Below, in pieces: positions 16,589 to 26,243 of a DNA stretch of 64,000 nt. Made by a program: the position numbers and the translations under genes. Source of the stretch: JAHBNG01 sp039028975 (lineage in GTDB: Bacteria; Chloroflexota; Anaerolineae; Caldilineales; Caldilineaceae); NCBI GenBank assembly GCA_039028975.1, contig JBCCHB010000048.1, positions 37,041 to 101,040 of the forward strand. The letters are read 5' to 3'. Numbering within the stretch: position 1 is the first letter of the stretch; every line of letters starts with the position of its first letter. Under the pieces are notes generated by a model, which searched no databases, was not told the DNA's origin, and saw nothing but the letters and a program-made list of their open reading frames with translations.

Positions 16589-19500
16589 CTACCGAGATGC
16601 TCGTTGCGTCCTTTTCACCCCAAAGAACAACTCGAGTTCTACCTCTGGTCCAACGATGAGTGCGGCTGAGTAGGCTCCGCTACGGGATGTTGCTTGGAGC
16701 CGATCTCCCTCTGCCGCGCCAACGATGACTATCCTTCCGTCTCGATCTGTGAACCCTTGGTCGATAGTCTGTCCACGACTTGTAAAGAGCGTCACAAACG
16801 CATTTTGATGAGCCTGCTCAGGAGCGCTAACCGTTAGCTGGCGAACCGGAACAGATGAGGAACCTGTATCGGCTATGGAAACGCGCGGCCATTGGGGCCA
16901 GTAAGTAGGCAACTCGGTTGGCCCTGGCAAGACAGATTGTCGATCAATGGGTGTGACGATCCTCCATCGGGCCGGATCGTTCGTGTCTGCATACATACGA
17001 GCGAGCGTCTCCCAGGTTGATTCGCCCTGTCCTGTCAGCTCCTCAGTTACCTGCCAGTGAAGGGTCTCTTCGCAACTTGTGCGTCCCTGGGAGTGCCATA
17101 GCCCTGGGATGTTACGAGCACTCAATTCCGTAGTTGTGTATTGCCAATACATGATGCTGCCATTAACCTCTTCATTTCTCGACGTTAGGAGCGCTCTTGC
17201 TTTGGGGCATATTGCCTTTGCCTTGCTAATTAGATTGCCACTTTCGTCGTAGATATAGAACAAATATTCATCATATAGATGTAATCCATAGTGGCCAAAT
17301 TCATGGATGATGGTCCGGTAGCCATCAGGTTGGTCCCAGCCGCCGACACCACCCCGCCGATCCCATTGACGCCCCAAATGAATCGCTCGGGTTGTATCTT
17401 GAGAGAGGATTCCGCCAACATATGCATGGGGGCGGAATCGATTTTTGGCAAAGATGCGTATGTCTGCGTAGGGCCACTGCTCGGCATTGTCAAAAATCGA
17501 CACGTGCTGAATGGCCATCTGCCCATCTGTAACATCGAACAGATACTTAGAGGCTTGCTCGAAGGCTTGTTTAATCTCCTCCATATAGGCGGTATTGGCA
17601 TTCCACTCAATTGAAACAACCAAATTAAAGAGAATTAGGGGTTCTTCCTTTTGGGTTGTGAGCAGCTGTTCGCCAGTCGGCGTCGATTCAATAGTGCTTG
17701 TTTTCAATAGCGTTCGGTAGGCCCATCCATCATGTTCAAGACGGGTGGTGGATTGGCGTGCTACTTCTTTTAGGGCAGCCAGTTGGGTGGTTAGTGGTTC
17801 GCTACCTGGGTTGAGCAGACCGGCATCATTGGTTGTGCCAATATCCTGTTGCGCAGCGTAAACCACAGCGTTGGGGACTGGATCCAAGTCCTGATCCAGT
17901 ACGCGGATATATTGTTGGGGTGCAACGCGGAATGATGGGCTAACGTTGCCAGACTTTGGCCAGTAGATGGGGCTGTGCTGCTGCAAAGAGGCGATTTGAA
18001 TCCGAAAGGTTACGTTATCACTCTTGACATCCTCTTGCATATCATCAAGGCCATTCCAGAGGAAGTCGGATTGGTTTTGGGCTGCCCCATCTATGATCTG
18101 CCGCTCCGGGTTCGAGCGAACCGAATGGTTGGCCCTGATCCAGCCCTCATCCTTGGTGCTCTTGTATTGGGGCCAGATGAAATAAGGGCGTTCGAGGGGG
18201 GCAATCAATCGATAGGGAATGGAGATGGTTGCCGAGTGAAGGATTTTGGGAGCTGAATAGAAGCCGGCAGCGGCACTTTGGCCAGGTCGTTCAAGAGTGA
18301 GCGCTGGCTGGGTAGGAAATCGTGAGACTGGGGTGTGGCGGAGATTCAGGTAGATATAATTGGGGGCTGAGCTTTTGGCCGTTGAGAGATCCAGATCGCC
18401 ATCGCCATCAAAATCGGCCCAAGCGACACCAAAGGTATGGTCCTTCTCTTGGCTGGCCCAGATGGCTGCTTCGGTTAGGGTGCCGCCATCATTGCGGTAG
18501 ATGCGGTCAGCGTTGTTCCAGGTGCCAGTGGCCAGATCCAGATCGCCATCTCCATCCATATCTCCCACCGCCAAGCTAGTCGTATTGTCTTCTTCCAGGG
18601 ATACCCAGGAAGGCGTACGCTCTAAGCGGCCATCCACATTGGTGTAGACCCCATTTTTCTGGGAATCATGTCCCGCAATCAGGTCTAGATCGCCATCATT
18701 GTCCAGATCGGCCAGAGCAACAGCATGGGTATTTCGATTTAGGGAGGAATTCCAGTAGCCGCCGATGATAAAGGTGCCGTTGACATTCTTATAGAGTCGA
18801 TCCATCTGCCCCCAATTGCCCACCACCACATCCAAGTCGGCATCGCCATCCACATCTCCCCAGGCGAGGCTGCGGGAGTCGTTGGCATCTACCGATTCCC
18901 AGACAGGGAGAGCAGTCAGCGTACCATTGTCATTGCGATAAAACTCGTTCTTTTCATACCCGTTGCCAACAGCCAGATCCAAATCGCCATCATTATCCAT
19001 ATCTCCCCAGGAGACATGCCATGTGTTGCGGGCTACGCTAGATGACCAATCTGCGGTGGTAGATAGTTGACCATCTTGGTTACGGTAAAGGCGATTGGGC
19101 TGTCCCATATTGCCGACAATCAGATCCAGATCCCCATCATTGTCCACATCCCCCCAAGCGACGGAGAAGGTTTCATCTGCTTCGGCTGAATGCCACAGGG
19201 GAGATGTGGAAAGGCTACCGTTCTCGTTTGCGTAGAGGACGTTCGGCGTGCCCTGATTGCCGACAATCAGATCCAGATCCCCATCATCATCCACATCCCC
19301 CCAAGCAACTGTTTTCGTGACATCTATCCTGCCATCGACAGTGGTTGACGCCCAAACAGGCTCTTGGGCAACAAAGGATGCCACATTTCGCAGCACTGTT
19401 TCAGATTGAAAGAGATTGGCTGTGGCCAGATCCAGTAGGCCATCATTGTTCACATCTGCCCAGGCCAGATCGTTTGTCTTGTCTTCGATGGTGGACGTCC

Positions 19501-20695
19501 AGGTCGCTGTCGTTACGATGGCTGTGGCGGCGATTTGGGTGCCGGTATTGACATAGTAGCGATTGGGGCGACTGACATTGTCGGCGTGGTTCCCCACCAT
19601 GAGATCCAAGTCTCCATCTCCGTCGGCATCGGCCAGGGCCAGACTGGTAGTCCGGTCGCTTTCGGTGGTTTGCCAGACACTTGCGCTGGTTAGCTGGCCA
19701 TTGTCGTTGCGGTAGAGGCGGTTGGGCTGTCCATCATTGCCGGCCAGTAGATCGAGATCGCCATCATTGTCGATATCTCCCCATATCACTCGCTTGGTAC
19801 TGTCTAACTCGGCCGACTGCCAACTGCTGGTGCTGCTTAAGATGCCATCATTATTGAGGTAAAGCCGATTGGGTTGATCTTGGTTGCCCACGGCCAGATC
19901 CAGATCCCCATCATCATCCACGTCGGCCCAGGCTACGCTATAGGTGTCGTCTGCCAGGTCTGAAGCCCAGACACCTGTCGTCGTTAAGGTGCCATTATCG
20001 TTGCGATAGATGCGATTGGGTTGGCCCACATTGCCCACCGCTAGGTCCGGATCGCCATCGTTATCTACATCGGCCCAGGCCACGCTATAGGTGACGTCTC
20101 GATCGTTGGAACTCCATGATGCGTCGTTTACGAGACCACTACCGCTATTCATATAAACTCGATTTGGATCGCCATTGTTGCCCACCGCCAGATCGAGTTC
20201 ACCATCGCCATCTATATCTGCCCAAGCGACGCTCCTGGTACGATCCCACTCTGCTGACTCCCAACCAAAAGTGGGATTGAGGGTACCATTTGTATTGAAG
20301 TAGATATAGTTGGGTGCGACATCGTTGCCCACGACCAGATCCAGATCGCCATCGTTGTTGGCATCGCCCCACGCCAGCGCGTGGGAGCGACTGTCCTCTT
20401 GGGAGGCCCATAAACGCTCCAGGGTTGGTTCTATATTGCGGTCGCTTTGAAAACCTGAGTTTTCCGCAGCCTCTACAGAAGAGATAAAACTCGGGTTTTC
20501 AAACGGAGCTGAGTATAGTTCTTGGGCCAATACTGTAGCTGGAATCTGATTGAGAGGCCAAATGAATAGACACAACACGGCTAATACAGAGCGTACGGCT
20601 CGCTGCGCCCAACAACCTGGTTGCCCCCAACTACCCGGCTGACGCCAACTACCCAGTGGAAATCGTCTTACTGTTAAGCAAACCAAAGAGTGCAT
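16589..20695 (-). CDS. Secreted metalloprotease with 14 FG-GAP/VCBS propeller repeats
   Basis: A 1368-residue protein. After a long signal region (hydrophobic core SVLAVLCLFIW, then ATVLAQ) come 14 repeats with the calcium-type motif DxDxDGDxDLxVGN, enough for two seven-bladed propellers. A C-terminal part follows with an HEFGHYGLHLYDEY zinc site near residue 1130 (HExxH with downstream DE) and a possible Met-turn (SIMYWQY), and finally a beta-rich domain. It is probably an extracellular protease with a propeller that binds substrate or ligands. ATG 20695 follows AAGGAAAAG, so the longer frame is not used. Residues about 60-88 are encoded by palindromic element A copy 4, in frame; without it the sequence would read VLAQEPTLERLW. 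Confidence 0.8.
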   Translation of the reverse strand: MHSLVCLTVRRFPLGSWRQPGSWGQPGCWAQRAVRSVLAVLCLFIWPLNQIPATVLAQELYSAPFENPSFISSVEAAENSGFQSDRNIEPTLERLWASQEDSRSHALAWGDANNDGDLDLVVGNDVAPNYIYFNTNGTLNPTFGWESAEWDRTRSVAWADIDGDGELDLAVGNNGDPNRVYMNSGSGLVNDASWSSNDRDVTYSVAWADVDNDGDPDLAVGNVGQPNRIYRNDNGTLTTTGVWASDLADDTYSVAWADVDDDGDLDLAVGNQDQPNRLYLNNDGILSSTSSWQSAELDSTKRVIWGDIDNDGDLDLLAGNDGQPNRLYRNDNGQLTSASVWQTTESDRTTSLALADADGDGDLDLMVGNHADNVSRPNRYYVNTGTQIAATAIVTTATWTSTIEDKTNDLAWADVNNDGLLDLATANLFQSETVLRNVASFVAQEPVWASTTVDGRIDVTKTVAWGDVDDDGDLDLIVGNQGTPNVLYANENGSLSTSPLWHSAEADETFSVAWGDVDNDGDLDLIVGNMGQPNRLYRNQDGQLSTTADWSSSVARNTWHVSWGDMDNDGDLDLAVGNGYEKNEFYRNDNGTLTALPVWESVDANDSRSLAWGDVDGDADLDVVVGNWGQMDRLYKNVNGTFIIGGYWNSSLNRNTHAVALADLDNDGDLDLIAGHDSQKNGVYTNVDGRLERTPSWVSLEEDNTTSLAVGDMDGDGDLDLATGTWNNADRIYRNDGGTLTEAAIWASQEKDHTFGVAWADFDGDGDLDLSTAKSSAPNYIYLNLRHTPVSRFPTQPALTLERPGQSAAAGFYSAPKILHSATISIPYRLIAPLERPYFIWPQYKSTKDEGWIRANHSVRSNPERQIIDGAAQNQSDFLWNGLDDMQEDVKSDNVTFRIQIASLQQHSPIYWPKSGNVSPSFRVAPQQYIRVLDQDLDPVPNAVVYAAQQDIGTTNDAGLLNPGSEPLTTQLAALKEVARQSTTRLEHDGWAYRTLLKTSTIESTPTGEQLLTTQKEEPLILFNLVVSIEWNANTAYMEEIKQAFEQASKYLFDVTDGQMAIQHVSIFDNAEQWPYADIRIFAKNRFRPHAYVGGILSQDTTRAIHLGRQWDRRGGVGGWDQPDGYRTIIHEFGHYGLHLYDEYLFYIYDESGNLISKAKAICPKARALLTSRNEEVNGSIMYWQYTTTELSARNIPGLWHSQGRTSCEETLHWQVTEELTGQGESTWETLARMYADTNDPARWRIVTPIDRQSVLPGPTELPTYWPQWPRVSIADTGSSSVPVRQLTVSAPEQAHQNAFVTLFTSRGQTIDQGFTDRDGRIVIVGAAEGDRLQATSRSGAYSAALIVGPEVELELFFGVKRTQRASR
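20432..20517 (+). repeat. Palindromic element A, copy 4, inside a coding region
   Basis: An 86-bp copy from TATATTGCGGTCG to CGGAGCTGAGTATA with stem TTTGAAAACCTGAG...CTCGGGTTTTCAAA. It is flanked on both sides by GTTC (20428-20431 and 20518-20521), a possible 4-bp target duplication. Element plus one GTTC is 90 bp, so the host reading frame is kept. It sits directly after the signal peptide of the propeller protease. Confidence 0.85.
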
Positions 20696-20869
20696 AGCTC
20701 TTTTCCTTCTGTTGAGCATCAAACAAACTACCTGGATATTTGCCAAGGGTCAAGAATTTAATAAAACGTAATGGAAGATCTCTCGGGTACTCGAGATGAC
20801 AGGACCGACGTTTTGGGTTTTATTTGATCTTGATTCCTGAGTAGCAGTTTCTCTTTATGTGAAATATTT

Positions 20870-22654
20870 TTACTGAACTATAATAGGTAAAAATAGAGAG
20901 GAGCCATCACCAGATTCATCCACTGCTTCGGTTGCATCTGGAGCGTCTGCCCCGATAGGTGTTGATGTGGCAGTCGATATGGCAGTAGACTCTGCGGCGG
21001 GTGTAGCAGTAGGTATCATTGTGGGTGTCGTAGTGGGTTCTGTCGTTGTCGTTGACGTAGCAGTTGGTACCGATGTGGCAGTCGATGTAGCGGTCGATGT
21101 GGCAGTAGATTCCATCGTCGAAGTAGCAGTAGGTATCATTGTAGGTGTCGTAGTGGGTTCTGTCGTTACGGTTGGCGTAGTCGTTGGCTCCGTTGTGGCA
21201 GTCGATGTGGCAGTCGATGTGGCGGTAGGTTCCAAGGTTGGTGTTACAGTTGGTGTTATGGTGGGTGTAACCGTGGGTGTTACAGTTGACGTTGGTTCTT
21301 CTGGTATCCAGCTAAGCTGCCATTGATTGAGGATGGGACGCTGGCTGGCGAGTGTAGTGGATAGATTGACCCGTAGCTTAAGGGCAGGATGTTCTATGGG
21401 TGAAATATCGACCAGTGACGTGCCGCTCATCACATTGGTCTTGAGCACAACATTGTCAAGTGCCAGTATGTCAACCGATAGAGTGGTAGTGGGTGGATTG
21501 ATGGTCGTGCGCAAGCCAATGGAACCCCAGGCCGATATGGCAGTAGTCGGTGAAATGGGGAGAGAGACAGCATAAGCGGTGTTCAGGAATGTGTTATCGA
21601 GGAGCAAGCCCCGATCCAGCGGGGGACCGCCAATGTCAATGTTATCAAACGCCTCACCAGCAACATCCAGACCGCTTGTGTCGTCAAACTCATCAACCCA
21701 AGAAGACGCGGTCATGAGAGCGTAGGTTGTAAATCGATTGACGGGTGCAAAGAGGTGGGTATCATCGATGAAGAGCCGCTCTCCCTCCAATCGTTCCCAA
21801 CGAACATTGAATGGATCCCAGGCAAATAGCCCCAACATATGAGGATCGACACCAGTGGGTAACAGTTGGTCATAGGAGATTTCGAGGCTGAGATTGCGTT
21901 CAACCGAGGGGAGCCCATTGGCCGCGCGTACACTATAGGTTTCACCCACAAAACAGTGGCCTAGTGGTGCTGGCCCTGGTGGATTGATGGTGCTAACGAT
22001 GGCAATATAGGTGCCACTGCTTGGGAATGTATCAGGAGAAACGATGGATAGCTTTAGTGCCTCGCCGTCAAAGATTATATTCGGACGGGTGGCAGCGGGA
22101 ATGTACTCACGTATCAATGCAACACTTCTCATTCTCTCTTCCACAGTTATGATCAGCGAACCGGACAGCGTAATGTCCGGTTTTAGGCCCGTAACTGGTT
22201 CTGTAATTGGCACTGTTGGATCTTCGGGTGCCCATGAAAATTCGTGATCGGTTCCGCTTGAATCATCACTTGAATTTAGCTCAACGTTCACCTTTGCTTC
22301 TGAGCTGCTACCTACTGAATCATACATTTCTACAATCAACTCGGTTCCACTTAAGCTGGGAATCACCGAAATCGTAGGGAAGAATGTGTCCGTTGACAAG
22401 CCACATTCGGGCGCAGTAAATTGGGGTGCAGTAAGCTGGGGTGCAATTAGTGGCGCAATCAAATCCCGTTTGTTGACTTTTTCAGAAATTTCTATCGCAA
22501 CCACTGAGTGGGTGGCAGACTTAGAAAGAGAGGGCAGTCTTCCCGAATTCAGTAGAAATAACAATCCGAGTACACTACTTATGGTACCGATTGTTGCACA
22601 GAGGAGTAAGCCGGCTTTTAAGAGAAATGGTTTGGTAGTTAAACGATCAATCAT
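20870..22654 (-). CDS. Secreted or membrane-anchored protein of unknown function with Thr-rich stalk
   Basis: A 594-residue protein. An N-terminal hydrophobic segment (residues 12-38) acts as signal or anchor. Residues about 75-300 are beta-rich without a family I recognise; the part near residue 170-310 (MRSVALIREYIPAATRPNI, PPGPAPLGHCFVGETYSV, FAPVNRFTTYAL) resembles domains found in surface proteins with inverse autotransporter-like or ZU5-like layouts, but this is uncertain. Residues about 310-450 form another beta domain. A Thr-rich linker of TATST/TTEPTTTP repeats spans about 455-575. It ends SSLFLPIIVQ, the shared terminal motif. GGAG lies about 10 bp before the ATG. Confidence 0.65.
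   Translation of the reverse strand: MIDRLTTKPFLLKAGLLLCATIGTISSVLGLLFLLNSGRLPSLSKSATHSVVAIEISEKVNKRDLIAPLIAPQLTAPQFTAPECGLSTDTFFPTISVIPSLSGTELIVEMYDSVGSSSEAKVNVELNSSDDSSGTDHEFSWAPEDPTVPITEPVTGLKPDITLSGSLIITVEERMRSVALIREYIPAATRPNIIFDGEALKLSIVSPDTFPSSGTYIAIVSTINPPGPAPLGHCFVGETYSVRAANGLPSVERNLSLEISYDQLLPTGVDPHMLGLFAWDPFNVRWERLEGERLFIDDTHLFAPVNRFTTYALMTASSWVDEFDDTSGLDVAGEAFDNIDIGGPPLDRGLLLDNTFLNTAYAVSLPISPTTAISAWGSIGLRTTINPPTTTLSVDILALDNVVLKTNVMSGTSLVDISPIEHPALKLRVNLSTTLASQRPILNQWQLSWIPEEPTSTVTPTVTPTITPTVTPTLEPTATSTATSTATTEPTTTPTVTTEPTTTPTMIPTATSTMESTATSTATSTATSVPTATSTTTTEPTTTPTMIPTATPAAESTAISTATSTPIGADAPDATEAVDESGDGSSLFLPIIVQ
20960..21300. repeat. Coding minisatellite for the Thr-rich stalk
   Basis: Imperfect direct repeats of 12- and 18-bp type (GTGGCAGTCGAT, GTAGTGGGTTCTGTCGTT) encode the stalk of the protein on the minus strand. 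Nearby pairs (21001-21060 and 21120-21185) are nearly identical, indicating recent slippage or unequal exchange. Confidence 0.6.
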
Positions 22655-22802
22655 CTTATCGTCTCCATCTGAATTTGGCTCTATAAGGGATCCAAGAAGC
22701 TACTCTTCCTGATAACCGTTCCTGAAAGGTCCCCAGAGGAATGGCTGGATTTTTGAACCTGCTCCTTGAAGTGCCTACAGAGTCTTGAATTTATGCTATT
22801 CT

Positions 22803-25112
22803 ATGAAACAAAATTTACAAGAATTCGCTCAAAAATTTGTCAGTGCTTTAAATCAAAATGATTTGGCCACCTGCTATGAGATGCTCCAGCAATTAGAGGG
22901 AGAGCCGACGCTCAGGCATTGGTTCCTATATTTTAAAAGCATTATGGACTACGAGACTGAGCATGATTCCAGTGCGACACAAAAGGCGCTGCTCAATTTA
23001 TCAACCAAGAAGCATGCCCCCTTTTTTAATGGCAAGGTACTGATCGCTCTTGCTCGAATTTCATTTGATCAAGGTGACTGGATGGAAGCTATCAAGCACT
23101 GCGAAGATAGCCTAGCCTACTTTGTCGATAGCCCTGGTGAGCTAGCTAGGGTGTACCGAAACATTGCGCATGTGTACCTAAAAGGATTCAATCAAGGTGA
23201 CTTGGGCTACGATGCCCTATTGCGCGCCCAAAAGTTGGGAGAGGATGCGCAAGACTTATTTGGTTCAATCGCAAATTTATCAGAGGCAGATCCCCAACTT
23301 GAGTCATTTATTCTGACAACATTGGGTACAGTCCATATGAATCTTAATCTGCTGGATGATGCGCTTGACTACTACCGCGCGAATCTGAGAATAAAAGAAC
23401 AAATCAACAGCGATTTAGGGATGGGAAGCGCATTTCTTAATATCGGTGAAGTGTATGAGAGGCAAGAAAATTATAGCGATGCGCTGCAACAGTACCAGAA
23501 AGCACTTGCCAAGTTTGAAACGGCACCAAACCAGTTAGCGAGAATTGCTGATGTGTTAGCCAATCTTGGGCATCTTTATCATGCTATGGGTCAAAAAAAT
23601 GAAGCTTTGACCCATTACCGAAAAGCTGTCACTCAAATCGAAACACTACGGGCCAGGAATGAGTCAGAAGCGACGCGGGTAGGATTTTTTTCCACGGTAT
23701 CGGACATCTATGCCCACTTAATCGCATTGTGTATAGACGAAGGGTATCTTGCCGAAGCTTTCGGCTATGTAGAACGATCCCAGGCTCGCACTTTTCTGGA
23801 TATGCTCAATATAAGAGTCCCAGAGATGCCTCTTAATGATGAAGCCATGCCGCTGACGTTATCTCAAGTGCAGTTTGGCTTACCTCATGATAGTATCCTA
23901 CTTGAGTACTATTCGGCAGGGCTAGTTGAGCATGGGTTACAGGACATGCCAAAGCGCGTTGATGCCCACCATCACCGTTTCCCAAAGGAAAAAATTTGGC
24001 TATTTGCTATTACGCGCCAATCTATCCAAGTATTTGATACCGAGCTATCGCCAAACCTTCTCTTGCAGCAGCGTAGTGGCGCACTAGAAAGGCGTAACTT
24101 CTGGCGTCCCAAAATGCGTCGCGTCCTCTATCAAAAACTCGTTTCTCCCGCCGCTCATCTTCTTGAAGGCAAATCGACTATTTTTATTGCACCCCACGGA
24201 CCACTTCACTACATCTCGTTTCAATCACTGCTGGTATCACCTCAAAAAACCTTCTTCGAGGAGTGGGAAGCACAGATGGTCTATACACCGAGCGCATCTG
24301 TGTTATTTCAAAATAGTCAAACCCACAAAGTTGTGGAAGTCCCAACACGATCCACTCTGGCGATTGGGTTTAATGGCAGCGATGGCCAAAGATTACCCTT
24401 TGCCGAAGGGGAGGCTCGCCAAATTGCCAACCAAGCAGCCGGGCACGCCCTCCAGGGTGCTGATGCCAATGTGGAGGCGATTACCAAGTTGGCCCCCCAG
24501 TTTCACCGACTGCACTTTGCGTGTCATGGCTCCTTCAACCCAGAATCCCCATTGGATTCATTTCTGATGATTGGTGAGGATGAGAGCCTATCGGGGCTAG
24601 ACATTATGCACAATCTCCAACTCAAGTGTGAGCTTGTTACTTTGAGCGCCTGCGAAAGTGGTATCAATCAGATCCGGCGTGGCGATGAGCTGATTGGACT
24701 CACCCGCGCGTTTCTTCATGCGGGAGCCAAGTCACTCATCGCTTCTCTATGGCGGGTCAATGGGCCGTCCACTCGAATTCTCATGGAAAAACTTTATCAA
24801 GAGATCGATAGAGGCAAAGCCGCTGCGGAAGCACTTACCGTAGCCCAACACTATCTGATGAGGTTGACCTACGACGAAGGGCATGAGATTCTGGTCCGCT
24901 TTTTTCGCGAAGAGCAGTTGGCGGCCAATGACGATGACCTGGGTCAACAAGCGACAGCCCTACTTGAAGAGATGAACACTGGGCAAGCGTCAGAACGGCA
25001 TCAGGCAGAGCCACTGGAGCAGGCTCCTCGGAAACTGGGGGAGAGGCTTATTTTCGCTTCCCCCTACTATTGGGCACCCTTTATCTTGATCAGCGCTGAT
25101 TCTAAGCATTAG
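22803..25112 (+). CDS. TPR-CHAT caspase-like peptidase
   Basis: A 769-residue cytoplasmic protein. Residues about 1-290 form TPR-like helical repeats (DALDYYRANLRIKEQ, ALQQYQKALAKFE, EALTHYRKAVTQIE). The C-terminal half is a CHAT domain, the clan CD caspase/separase-like peptidase fold: the catalytic His is in HFACHG (H575) and the catalytic Cys in LSACESG (C617), followed by GLTRAFLHAGAKSLIASLW. Both residues are present, so an active peptidase is expected. TPR-CHAT proteins often act in stress or defence signalling with protein partners. The start at 22803 (MKQNLQEF) is preferred over an upstream TTG. The next two genes, convergent, encode an anti-sigma factor and a sigma factor, a recurring genomic partnership. 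Confidence 0.88.
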   Translation: MKQNLQEFAQKFVSALNQNDLATCYEMLQQLEGEPTLRHWFLYFKSIMDYETEHDSSATQKALLNLSTKKHAPFFNGKVLIALARISFDQGDWMEAIKHCEDSLAYFVDSPGELARVYRNIAHVYLKGFNQGDLGYDALLRAQKLGEDAQDLFGSIANLSEADPQLESFILTTLGTVHMNLNLLDDALDYYRANLRIKEQINSDLGMGSAFLNIGEVYERQENYSDALQQYQKALAKFETAPNQLARIADVLANLGHLYHAMGQKNEALTHYRKAVTQIETLRARNESEATRVGFFSTVSDIYAHLIALCIDEGYLAEAFGYVERSQARTFLDMLNIRVPEMPLNDEAMPLTLSQVQFGLPHDSILLEYYSAGLVEHGLQDMPKRVDAHHHRFPKEKIWLFAITRQSIQVFDTELSPNLLLQQRSGALERRNFWRPKMRRVLYQKLVSPAAHLLEGKSTIFIAPHGPLHYISFQSLLVSPQKTFFEEWEAQMVYTPSASVLFQNSQTHKVVEVPTRSTLAIGFNGSDGQRLPFAEGEARQIANQAAGHALQGADANVEAITKLAPQFHRLHFACHGSFNPESPLDSFLMIGEDESLSGLDIMHNLQLKCELVTLSACESGINQIRRGDELIGLTRAFLHAGAKSLIASLWRVNGPSTRILMEKLYQEIDRGKAAAEALTVAQHYLMRLTYDEGHEILVRFFREEQLAANDDDLGQQATALLEEMNTGQASERHQAEPLEQAPRKLGERLIFASPYYWAPFILISADSKH

Positions 25113-25221
25113 GTACTCTGATATGCCAAAGACTTTACAAATGAGTCAAGCTTTCGTCGACGAGTCATTGGTCATTCCTCCCTTCTCACCGGGCATCCCC
25201 GGTACACCCCGTGCGGCTTGT

Positions 25222-25258
25222 GTCCAGTGGTGACTGACACGAAGCGTGCCTACTGGAC
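25222..25258 (-). repeat. Dispersed palindromic repeat C, copy 1
   Basis: GTCCAGT (25222) and ACTGGAC (25252) form an inverted repeat between the convergent CHAT and anti-sigma genes. Its reverse complement starts GTCCAGTAGGCACGC, identical over 15 bp to 50180-50194, and the match continues with few differences for about 32 bp. It could serve as a terminator stem as well. Confidence 0.55.
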
Positions 25259-25296
25259 TGAGCTGAGCATTTATTTTTCTGGAATGGCCTTAAGTA

Positions 25297-26088
25297 TTAG
25301 GAGTGGAGATAGAGCGGTTCTTTCAGCTCAATATCCACCTGAAGCTGCTCTAGGTATTGGGTCTCGATATTCTCAAAAATGGCCTGGCCAAAGGCATCCG
25401 TCTCTTGGTTGCCGACCGTCGTCTCTTGGCAAGTTAGGGTAACGGATCGGCCTTCCCAATCGATCCAGCCGTCGTCTTCAGGTGTATCGATTTCGACAAT
25501 GATGGTGCAGTGCTCCGGTCTTTCCACCTTATCTTCTCGCCGAATAATGGCCTCCAGGCGCTTTCCCTCGGCCTCAACACTAAAGCGGAAATCCGAATCA
25601 GAAGACTCTAGACCAAAAGCCAAATCGCCAGTTCGTTCACCAGGCTGATCAGTTGCCTCGTTGGCGGAACGTTCAGTTGAGCGGACGGCAACCGTTGCGT
25701 ATGACAAAGGCTTTCTAGGCTGTAAAAGCTCAGTGGTAAATTTGATGATCAAGTGTCCAAACTGGTGTAGGATACTTGGTGCCGCCGCTTTCTCTGGTTC
25801 TTTCTCCTGTGCTGAATCTAAAAAAGAGAGGTCAAACTTGGGCCGACTTGAGGGGACATCAATCACGGTTGTTGCCAAATCGGACACGGCCAAAAGCTGC
25901 TCGTATACGTTTGCGCAATTGGGACACTGCTCGATATGAATTTTCATCTGTTGGTAATCTTTTGGATCGATGGTGTTATGTTCTGGATCGAGTCGAGCCT
26001 CAATATAGGCATCCATCTGCTGGTTGCACTCCTCACACGTCAGTTTATCTTCATTATCTGAAAGGATAGCTCTGGCGAACTCTTTCAT
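25297..26088 (-). CDS. Zinc-finger (zf-HC2) anti-sigma factor
   Basis: A 263-residue protein with an N-terminal zinc-binding anti-sigma domain: C18xxC21 and H51xxxC55xxC58 (HIEQCPNC). There is no transmembrane helix, so it is probably cytoplasmic, which is unusual for this class but known. The C-terminal half (residues about 150-260) is beta-rich (CTIIVEIDTPEDDGWIDW, SVTLTCQE, AIFENIETQYLEQLQVDIEL) and resembles an Ig-like or carboxypeptidase-regulatory-like sensor, not clearly assigned. It follows the sigma-factor gene by 155 bp on the same strand and should bind that sigma factor. AAGGAATAG precedes the ATG. Confidence 0.82.
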   Translation of the reverse strand: MKEFARAILSDNEDKLTCEECNQQMDAYIEARLDPEHNTIDPKDYQQMKIHIEQCPNCANVYEQLLAVSDLATTVIDVPSSRPKFDLSFLDSAQEKEPEKAAAPSILHQFGHLIIKFTTELLQPRKPLSYATVAVRSTERSANEATDQPGERTGDLAFGLESSDSDFRFSVEAEGKRLEAIIRREDKVERPEHCTIIVEIDTPEDDGWIDWEGRSVTLTCQETTVGNQETDAFGQAIFENIETQYLEQLQVDIELKEPLYLHS

Positions 26089-26243
26089 GATATCTATTCC
26101 TTGTTACGCTCTTTTTACTATGCTATGCACATACCGACTTCTGACTAATGCGCACCTCTGCTACGTCTATTCATTACGTCTATATCATTACGTCTATTCA
26201 TTCGGTAGCGGAGGTTAACACGCAAAACTAATACTACCTAGTT

